This document shows positions 29,440 through 36,633 of a stretch of 36,633 bases of DNA, piece by piece. Position 1 is the first letter of the stretch. Each line of letters opens with the position of its first letter. Source of the stretch: Poteriospumella lacustris. Its lineage: Eukaryota; Sar; Chrysophyceae; Chromulinales; Dinobryaceae. Under the pieces are notes generated by a model. That model was not told the origin of the DNA. It worked only from the letters and a program-made list of their open reading frames with translations, and made no database searches. The position numbers and the translations under genes are program-made. The DNA lies in NCBI GenBank assembly GCA_008000375.1, contig SMOI01000271.1:6215-42847 (forward strand), in the 5' to 3' direction.

Positions 29440-30620
29440 TCAGGTTGGCGCTTGATCGTGTTCGTTTCGGTAAGGATGTTGGGGTTCGCTCCACAGCGTA
29501 AGTTTGGTTCTCAAATGATCAATCTGCTGACCATCGGGGGATTTCAAATGCCGATAGGCATTGTAAGCGTTGGTAAGACAATGGTTGAACAAAGCTTCAT
29601 ACAAGCGCACAGTCCACTTTGACGCCCGTCCAATACTGTCTATCCCATAGTCCCCCGTTCGGATCTGATCGACCTGATCGACGCCACCCATTTTCTTGTT
29701 GTATTGATAGAAAGCGGACTGGACAACCAAGTTGGCTACCACACCGTTTTGCTTTTGCTTTCGAAGCATGTTGATCAAAATTTGGGAGCCATAGAATGTG
29801 TCAAGTAAGTAGACCACTGAGTTGTCCATTTGGCCGTAGATGCACATGCTGTTGTCTGACTTGTAAGAGCTTTTTAAAAAGCCTTTTGAAAACTTCTTGG
29901 ACTGTTTAGGCTTCTTCGATGTTCCAATGACAACGCCACTTGGTATTCCTCGATCCTTACGCAATGTTCCAATGAGATATATATGACGACTCAACAGCTC
30001 CGTCGGTAGAGGAATGGAAGTGTAGTAGTTGTCAATGTAGCCTAAGCCCACCAAATCATCCAGGAGCTTGATGATTTGCCGACCCGTTGCCCCAAACGGA
30101 TAGGCGGTTCAGTTCTCGGAAGTAATAGCCCCATCGCAAACGTTGAAATCGAAGACAAACTTTGTCTCGTAGTCAACGCCCATGTAGAGCTTAATTCCGC
30201 GAGTGATGGGTTTAATCAGCATATCACGGATAATGGGGCATCTATTCCCCGTAAACAATACCATGGCCTCGTCGGCCGATAAATGCTCGCCCGGAGCCGG
30301 CATAAAGCGCTTGAATTTCGATTTCACCATGACAGGTTGAGACATATAATTCCTCAACGTGAAAGCACCGGCCTCAAAGCAGACAGGTCCATCTTGGAAG
30401 TACCTCTGAATTTGAGGCATCCGGACTAACCCCATGACGATACGACAGCCATGCCAGGCTTCGAGCTGCCCACAGGTAAGACGTGGCAAGCTTAAGCCTT
30501 CTTGAGCCAAACGCAGGTTAAAGCAGTTGGCGACGTGCACCATGACGTCTTTCCAGAGAAGCTTGACGATTTCGTGGGGATGAAGGCCGCGACACTCAAT
30601 GTTCGACCCTCGACCGGCGT
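29440..30620 (-). pseudogene. PiggyBac-type transposase, frameshifted
   Basis: Two segments in different frames. The 5' part (30543-30109) has SADEAMVLFTGN, the ProIle-x-Lys-Pro-like KPITRGIKLYMGVDYETK and FDFNVCDGA, matching the first catalytic Asp region of the DDE_Tnp_1_7 domain. The 3' part (30054-29440) has GYIDNYYTSIPL (second Asp) and YNKKMGGVDQVDQ (third Asp), followed by KWTVRLYEALFNH. All three catalytic aspartates are therefore visible, but a frame change at 30055-30108 splits the protein. Upstream to about 30620 a further homologous piece (LHPHEIVKLLWKDV) is in yet another frame. No C-terminal zinc finger is seen, and non-LTR copy B begins right after the stop. TTAA-flanked TIRs were not found. 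Confidence 0.8.
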
Positions 30621-31381
30621 CATTCTTGACGAAGTTCTAGCGATTTTGCAACGCAACTTGGCCGATAACGAATCCATTAACACTCGGCTGCCCAGGGTTA
30701 GCCGCCAAAATGCCATCATTAATATCCTCGGCAGCCGCGACATTGCTTCCCAACATTGCTTCCCAACTTCTTCGTCGTTGTACGACTGCCCACCTACTGC
30801 CACAGTATGCTGAAGACTTCTGCCAGCATCACTGGAAGAAGTTCCTGTGATGGTTTGTCTTGTTATTCGCGGCTGCCTGGTTCTGCGAGAAGCAATTCTT
30901 CGACGAGTAGAGTGTCGAACAGATGGAGACTGTCGAGAAAAATGGCCACAGGGAACAAAGTCCATATAATGAGCATAAAGAACAGACATTCAAACAATAA
31001 ATGACTGAATGAATTTTACGTTTGTTCAATGACTGAAAAATAGGAAGAAATAGAGTAGCCGTTGGAAGGGGAGAAGAGCACGAAGCCTTCAAATGTTGAT
31101 ATCTGGTGACCTGGTAGTCTGTTGAAAATTCTGAAATATGTGGCCAATTGCTGACTACTTGGCGAACAAGATGACACAAGATGTTGCTGCAGTTCAGAGA
31201 CGGTGGGAGCGACCGTTACAAAAACGAAGCAGCAAAAATCTCGTGCCCCCGGGCACAATCTGTGTCCCGGGCACGCTTCCTGCACAAAGGGATAGGGCAC
31301 ACTAGAGGGTGTACACTACACGTCGAGGTTAGTGCCCACTCAACGCCCAGCCCTGCTTACCCACGCTATGTTCCTTTCTCG
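30621..31381. other. Remnant and anonymous sequence
   Basis: The first part may hold the decayed N-terminus of the piggyBac gene. The remainder has no supportable frame. Near 31243 there is GTGCCCCCGGGCAC followed closely by GTGTCCCGGGCACG, resembling the palindrome at 26290. Confidence 0.4.
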
Positions 31382-31780
31382 TCACCAGATACAAAGGATG
31401 CAATAGATACAACGGTCAGCAGGTCGTTCGTCGGTAGGTGCTCGATATTCTGGTCGCCGCAGTCGATGTGCTGCTTCACGAATAAATATCGCACATCCAT
31501 ATAATTGTCGTTGAATATAATGGCAGGAGTTGGGTGGAGGCCAAGAAATTTGAAGATCCGTTGAAGTTGGAGGCAAGGCAAATCAGTTCGCTCTCAGTCG
31601 AAGACTTTGCGACGAGGGTTTGCTAGGAATTTTGACGGTAAGGGGACCGCCAATATTGCCAAGCGAGATTATTCTTCCTGACTGCTCTTTTGCTTTAGGG
31701 TAAACTGCGAAGCTCGCGTCCATGAACGTACGGAGGTGCAGATCATCGGGAGAGTTGACAAGCGGTAAGTTCCGAAGCAA
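31382..31780 (-). pseudogene. Copia RNase H fragment
   Basis: 31780-31583 encodes FMDASFAVYPKAKEQSG and IISLGNIGGPLTV, the first part of a Ty1/Copia RNase H domain (Asp of the catalytic set in FMDAS). The SKQ-Ser-Glu-Ala-Glu region is damaged. 31581-31382 continues in two frames with PTPAIIFNDNY and a VKQHIDC or FIREAAHR segment, the distal RNase H part. It is the missing downstream end of the Copia pol whose RT part is at 33648-34639. The order and strand agree. Confidence 0.75.
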
Positions 31781-31789
31781 TCACCACTG

Positions 31790-33647
31790 TGATTGGAGAG
31801 GCCTTTAGGGGGTGTGGGAGGTCCAAGTTTCGCCGTGTCTGTGTGTGTGTGTACAATGTCACTTGTCACATGTCTCTTGTCACATGTCACAGAAGATTGA
31901 GTGGGCGCTTAGCGCGCTTGCATGTCGCTCATTATTAGCGTGTATATGTTCGGTTCACACGAGTAGACGTACTCGACCTGTACACTGTCGTCACGAGTCA
32001 GTCAGTCGGTTCCGCGGCCACATTTCACTTGTTGCCGTTCGCGCTTGGCACGGATTGTTCGGTTCAAGTGCTCGCGAAGCGCGCGCTCAGACCACGGGTT
32101 TGTCTTTCGTCGCGTGTTCAACTTTTAAGAGTCAGCCGACATTCGGCCTGGGAGATCGATCTGGGAGAAATGGGAAAGGTGGGGCCGGCCTTTCAAAGTC
32201 AGTCCGTCAGGCCAGCATCGCCGACGGAAAGTCAATTGTTGACCATTATTTTATTGTGAATGGTTCCAATGCGAAAAAGCTTTCTTGCCGCAAGCAAAGG
32301 CTTGAAGGCCAAAAAGAAGATCGCAAGCGAATCCCGGGAATCGACAGATCAAGGACCTCGAGCTCAGATCTTTACCACTCCAAGCAACTTTCGGGAATGC
32401 AGATTAATGTCCTTTGGAAGATGTGAGATCGATATGGACATAGGCGCATGTTGCCTATTTTCGGCCCTGCTGCTGTGTGGTCGCTGCAAGAGCACGCTGA
32501 CTTTCAGCACCTACTGACTTTCAGCAGCAGGCCGAGTTTCAGTTTCGTATAAATCGGACCTAACTTATGTATATTTTCATGCTCGCGATGCGAGCACGCA
32601 TTTGTTCCCGTGGCGCGGATGTCTCGCGCGTTCAGACCATAGCAAAGAGATACTCTGATCAACTATTTTATGTATACCTTTTTGTATCGCTTTGTTCATT
32701 TACTTTGGGTTTACGTTGCTTGAGTTGAAATACAACAATAGGGACGTCTTCGCCGTGGTCATATCGAGTTGGTAGAAACGAGAGGCAGTACATCAGGACA
32801 TCAGCGATGAGCGATGAGTGAGTCAGGAAAAGAAATTTGACATATTGCCAACTATTGTTTTTCTGAGATGTAAATAACTTTACAACACGATGAATCAAAT
32901 GCCATTAAAGATATGATTTACAGCAAGACGCAGTCAACAGACTGAACGTTCTAGAAGTTACCATGAAACTTCATCGAGTGGACGCGGAGTTGCGAGCAGA
33001 AAGTAGAGAGCTACGGACTCTTCTGGGTGAATAAAAGACTCGCGACCAGAAATGAAAGACACGACAAGAGTCAAGGACACGACAATATCTCTATCACTGG
33101 CCGCCTCGACGATAGATTTTAGCTCATCAAGGGATAATAAATAAACATTTATGATGGCCCACAACAAGACCATGACTTCCTCCGCTAGAAGGTTGCGAGG
33201 TTGGCCTTCACAGGGGTGACCAGAGCGCGAGCTTCCCTTCCGGGCTTGCGCCCCCATCCAAGCGGAGCTCTGTTTCTTTGTTTCAGGGAAGTCTACCGTT
33301 TCTTTGTTTCCTAAATCCCGATCGTTGTCACCGACAGCTTCATGGAAACTTCGGTGCACCGAAGACAATTTCAATCCGTACCAACCCATGCCCAGAAGGG
33401 AACCACCGGCAAGAAAAAGCAAGGTGCAAGGGGTTTGTTTGGAACCAACTATCTGGCAATTAAATACGTTACAGCCAGGCTCAGCCAACAGACTAAACGT
33501 TCTAGAAGTTGGAAGCTTGAGGAGTACGTACGGCGTACGGCGTAGGGGAAGCGCGGTTTACACTACGGTATCACTAAGGGAACAAACAAGCATTTCAAGG
33601 ACTACCTTCAGGACTACCATTTGTCACCTAACCTGTCCCTTTATTTG
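31790..33647. other. About 1.85 kb inserted between two halves of the Copia pol
   Basis: No recognisable protein is encoded. Features seen: GTCACATGT repeats near 31859-31890; an inverted pair CGGCCCTGCTGCTG / CAGCAGCAGGCCG at 32462-32475 and 32522-32534; a direct repeat containing AACGTTCTAGAAGTT at 32930-32958 and 33481-33509, about 550 bp apart; and ATTTGTCACCTAACCTGTCC twice, at 33619 and 33642. The minus frame 32958-33488 has no known motif. The repeated 29-bp block could be an LTR or TSD-related remnant. Confidence 0.4.
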
Positions 33648-34639
33648 TCACCTAACCTGTCCGTCACTTGTCTCGATTGCTTCGGCCCCTATAAACTTTA
33701 CGTTTCGCGTGGCGTTCAGGTATCGGTATACACGGGCCAGCGTATCCCAGTCGTTATTGGTAGGCGCCTTCGCACGGGTTGCAAGGCACCTAACAGGTAA
33801 GTCACTTTGTACCTCGCGGGCGCGCTCGCGGGCTTCCGGTTCGCTCGCCATCGGTGACGGTGAAGAGGTCGGCAATTGTGGGAGTCTTCGATGTTCCACG
33901 GATGTTGCCGTCGACGAGGCATTCTGCGAGGAACTTCGGCATTGTGATGGAGATACCGGCGCGTTGATACCGTCTGTGCACGTTGTCTTCGTCCTTTCCA
34001 AGGACATTCCAAGGTACGATATCGCCTTGCTGTTTATAGTTAACGTATTCCTTTTGCAGCGAGTGGTGCAATGCGGCGCGCATACTGTCGTCCGAGAAGG
34101 TATGAGGGACGCCATCGACATGCAACGATATGGTTGTCGTAAGCGTTCCTGTTGTCTTTTGATACAGACACGGATAACATGCGCAACGCTTGTAACGACT
34201 CATTGAGCTTGTCGTTCCACAGCATTTCGGCTTTGGGGAGGCCGTAGAGAGCTCCTTGGTGTTGCACCAGGACTGTTTTGTCGGGCTGCTGGTATGGTAG
34301 GTATTTTCGATGTTCTTGTACCAAGATCTCGACAAGATTCCTTGGGAGGCGCATGACATTGCAGTCAACAAGCTTTCCGTGCAGATTGGCACCAGGAAAG
34401 TCGAGTGTTTCGAACGATAGCTGCTGTTTTGCTGCCAGCGCCAGCATCGACATAACCGTTTCTGCAGGGGTTCTGCGCGTGGGTCGGAGGTCATATCTAT
34501 GCGGTTTGATATACTCCTGATTGATTCCATCTGGTTCGTTTACGTGATCGTCGCGGACCGGCGTTTGCGTGCGCGCGTATGGCAAGCAAAGCGGACAGAA
34601 TGCAAACATACGTTCGCTGCTGCGCACACACTTCAGCAC
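33648..34639 (-). pseudogene. Copia pol fragment (RT)
   Basis: 34639-34040 holds PHRYDLRPTR (the linker before RT), ETLDFPGANLHGKL (motif A region with the catalytic Asp) and QGALYGLPKAEMLWNDKL, matching the Copia ALYGLKQA-x-x-x-W box. A second frame (34121-33648) holds YLGMSLE and NNDWDTLARVYRYLNATRN, the region leading to RNase H. The stretch between, where YVDD should be, is damaged (frame 34530-33802 overlaps it). The region between integrase and RT is also deleted. It is a dead Copia copy, whose next segment lies at 31780. Confidence 0.75.
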
Positions 34640-34890
34640 ACGGACTCACACACCAGTCGCCTACATAAGCGCGCATCACAACTACGGCTACCCGGTATTT
34701 TAAACTTTCTGAATTTGACTTGTTCCTCTGAATAAGAATAGGACGACACTGGTCAACCCGCTCCATCTACATTTCATTTTACAAGCAACATGATAAGAAA
34801 CCGCAAGATTTGCAACGTTTCCTCACATTATTCCTGCGAAAACGAAAGGGACACCAAGAAACAAAAGTCGTTTGTTGCTTATTTGATATG
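34640..34890. other. No recognisable gene
   Basis: Probable continuation of Copia debris up to the left end of the next TIR element. No motif seen. Confidence 0.4.
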
Positions 34891-34960
34891 GAACGCCAAA
34901 CGCGACATAAAACCACATTTTTGTTTTGAGGAGTCTGGGAAATATTATGTTTTGGGCGTG
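34891..34960 (+). repeat. Left terminal inverted repeat
   Basis: Inverse of 36563-36633 apart from small indels; for example GAGGAGTCTGGG here against GGGGGAGTCTGGG in the inverted right end. Confidence 0.85.
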
Positions 34961-35109
34961 CGTCGTTGAAATATTAGTTTAGTTGGCGGTATACATTTGA
35001 TCCCTTTCGAGTCAAACGGTAAGTCAAAGTTGTCTAATGCCGATGGATTGTCAAATGCCGAGGCCATCGATGTAGTTCTCTCGATCTGCTCCACTATTTT
35101 GTTTGCGAA

Positions 35110-35400
35110 ATGAGCTCCGTGCCTCACGGTAACATGATTGGCGGCCAACGTCGTCTCGGTGTTCCGGCTGCGTCAGCTGCTCCTGCTGGTGGTGGAAGTG
35201 GGCCAGCTTCAAACTTTTCGGCAATGTACAAGAGAGTTCTTGAAAAACACCAAGCACCTTCTGGCGAAAGCATTGGTGGAAACGACAAGACGACCAGGAA
35301 GGCGAAGCCTAAAGAGAGGTTATTCATCGTTGTTGCGGACACGCATCCGAAACAACTGGTAAAATTCGTTTACGGCACGCTGATGGAAACCACAAGTTAG
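35110..35400 (+). CDS. Hypothetical frame sharing ADTHPKQLVKF segment
   Basis: A 96-codon plus frame with a Gly/Ala-rich start, then ESIGGNDKTTRKAKPKER and FIVVADTHPKQLVKFVYG. The segment from ESIGGNDK to LVKF recurs on the minus strand at 35800-35690. Immediately after, in another frame (about 35374-35440), the DNA encodes HADGNHKLVRYN, the integrase motif found on the minus strand at about 36068. So the frame is probably a fusion created by rearrangement rather than a natural protein end. The function of the ADTHPKQLVKF part is unknown. Confidence 0.4.
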   Translation: MSSVPHGNMIGGQRRLGVPAASAAPAGGGSGPASNFSAMYKRVLEKHQAPSGESIGGNDKTTRKAKPKERLFIVVADTHPKQLVKFVYGTLMETTS

Positions 35401-35558
35401 TTCGTTACAACTGAAATGGCCGAAGGCGCATAAGTATACTAGTAATCAAATTCTCTCATATGTTAATTTTTTTCGGTGAGACATACCACTATGATAACCA
35501 CTAAATGCGTATTTCCGTAGCCAATTGCGTATCGCCGCAGCGACTTGTTTAATTCCCT

Positions 35559-35800
35559 TCACAACATTCTTGAGACTATTCTGTTACATTTGTCTCTGAA
35601 GGTGCACTTCAAACTCCCTTGCAGACATGGAAGAGAAATTATCTGGAAACGGAACCACTCTATCTGGAAGGTGTGTTCTTTCATAAACTTCACCAGTTGT
35701 TTCGGATGCGTGTCCGCAGCAACGATAAAAAACTGTTCTTTAGGCATCGTCTACCCAGGCGTCTTGTCGTTTCCACCAATGCTTTCGGCATAAGGTGGTT
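35559..35800 (-). pseudogene. Inverted copy of the ADTHPKQLVKF segment
   Basis: Reads ESIGGNDKT, a stop, then MPKEQFFIVAADTHPKQLVK and a divergent tail ending at 35559. It is nearly the same as the plus-strand segment up to LVKF and then unrelated, which marks the edge of a duplicated block. Confidence 0.55.
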
Positions 35801-36003
35801 CGTGTTTATCAAGACCTCTCTTGTGCAGGTGTTCTTTTGTCATCACGCATATTTCGAAGAAATGTGCGCAAAGCTTCTTTGACAATTTCGTTTGTGATGA
35901 TGGTGGGCGTCTTTGTATGACGGCCTTAGTTTGATACGCATTTAGTGGTATGTCTCATCGATAATATCTAGCATCTGACGAATCAATCATTCATTGTTTT
36001 CTT

Positions 36004-36400
36004 TTACAGAGAGACTTTGATTATTCTTTTGCGCCTTCGGCCATTTCTGTTGTAACGTAACCTGTAGTTTCCATCAGCGTGCCACAAATGCATAGGTCCC
36101 TGAACCGCGTACTCGCGTCGAACGACGGTACTGTCTTTCCGCTGGATCACAAGGATCGACGCGAAGGAAAGCATCGCGAATCTCTTGGTGTCGAATGCGA
36201 CCTCCCAAGGAGGCTTCACAAAATGTCCATACAATGCGTTCGCCTCGATGATGCATGGTGTCAATCAGAGATTCTACCTTTTCGCCCAGTTGGTCTTCGT
36301 TGATATTGGCAACAGGATCTACAAAGTGGACCTGGTTTCGCCAACGCTCCAACCATTTCAAATTTACTCGTTCGAATGCCGCAATTTTCTTCCATTGCAT
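36004..36400 (-). pseudogene. Integrase-core (rve-like) transposase fragment
   Basis: Two overlapping minus frames. 36400-36074 has GGRIRHQEIRDAFLRVDP, and 36264-36004 has RREYAVQGPMHLWHADGNYR. The run Arg-Arg-x-Tyr-x-Val-x-Gly-Pro-x-x-Leu-Trp-His-x-Asp-Gly-Asn matches the start of an integrase catalytic core, with Asp as the first catalytic acid. That domain occurs in several algal, fungal and animal mobile genes. A frame change lies at about 36140-36200. The frame ends soon after this motif, so the second Asp and the Glu are absent. Confidence 0.55.
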
Positions 36401-36562
36401 TCGCGACAGGTGGTAAACGGTACCCTTTGATGCAATTCTTCCGCGCTAATAGAAGTATATTTGTTTGGTCATTTACAAACCATCGGCGCTGCCATTTGCT
36501 TCCGATTCAAATCGAACTGACGTTTCAAGTCCTCAATCAGCGAGAAAAAATATATTTTCCCA

Positions 36563-36633
36563 CACCAAAAATAAATATAATTTCCCAGACTCCCCCAAAA
36601 CAAAAATGTGGTTTTATGTCGCGTTTGGCGTTC
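36563..36633 (-). repeat. Right terminal inverted repeat (cut by window end)
   Basis: Inverted counterpart of 34891-34960; the last base of the window still matches, so the repeat may continue. Confidence 0.8.

Larger units (their letters stand above)
34891..36633. mobile_element. Integrase-like DNA transposon with long TIRs (right end at window edge)
   Basis: The left end (34891 onward) starts GAACGCCAAACGCGACATAA and matches, inverted, the last bases of the window (36633 backwards) for at least 60 bp with few differences. The shared block includes AACCACATTTTTGTTTT and GAGTCTGGGAAAT. The true terminus and target duplication on the right may lie beyond the window. Inside are an integrase-core fragment on the minus strand and two rearranged inverted duplications. 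Cut-and-paste elements using a retrovirus-like integrase are known as Ginger; this element could be related, but that is inference. Confidence 0.7.

Noticed and set aside
32958-33488. 176-codon minus-strand ORF
   Set aside because: No recognisable domain, and it contains one of the direct repeats of the inserted segment; coding status cannot be supported.
33304-34206. 300-codon plus-strand ORF
   Set aside because: It lies antisense to the Copia RT fragments, which carry clear motifs on the minus strand; no motif is visible in the plus frame.

Overview
The window is nuclear DNA from a eukaryote and consists almost entirely of mobile elements. I see no bacterial-type operons, no rRNA, no convincing tRNA and no clearly intact host gene. 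The mixture (Ty3/Gypsy, Ty1/Copia, a non-LTR element with a restriction-like endonuclease, PIF/Harbinger, piggyBac, Tc1/mariner, an integrase-like DNA transposon, MITEs and two long-TSD elements) would suit a protist such as a diatom or other stramenopile. That assignment is inference only; no diagnostic host gene is present.

Left part (1 to 12.4 kb) is old and broken. It holds a MITE (117-623), a decayed gag-like frame with a zinc knuckle (1129-2151), a small bHLH-like frame (2805-3065), and a decayed non-LTR retrotransposon (copy A, 3265-5316). Copy A is interrupted by an 820-bp element with matching 13-bp ends and an 11-bp target duplication. A decayed relative of the large LTR element lies at about 6.33-8.06 kb. 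It is followed by anonymous sequence, a second inverted copy of the MITE (10437-10987) and a broken reading frame at 11.4-12.4 kb.

Centre (12467-21548) is a structurally complete, very young Ty3/Gypsy retrotransposon on the minus strand. Its 382-bp LTRs look identical and it is flanked by a 4-bp target duplication (ACTG). It encodes gag, then an in-frame TGA, then protease, then an apparent +1 frame change into RT-RNase H-integrase-chromodomain-like. Between pol and the 3' LTR, on the opposite strand, lies an intact 563-codon ORF (13112-14803). Its Cys, His and Asp motifs suggest an OTU/papain-like cysteine protease. The same antisense gene is recognisable, decayed, in the same place and orientation in the 6.3-8.1 kb relative. 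This is the best candidate for an undescribed system in the window: an antisense protease-like gene carried by a Gypsy family.

Right part (21.5 to 36.6 kb) is a further mosaic. A 770-bp element with 9-bp direct repeats is followed by a PIF/Harbinger element (23455-25948) with 24-bp perfect TIRs and AAT target duplication, carrying a Myb/MADF-like gene and a transposase that converge. Next come a decayed Tc1/mariner transposase, a second non-LTR copy (B, 5'-truncated, endonuclease domain present) and a frameshifted piggyBac transposase. A Copia pol follows, split by about 1.85 kb of unrelated sequence. A terminal-inverted-repeat element reaches the last base of the window (34891-36633); it contains integrase-like fragments and rearranged inverted duplications.
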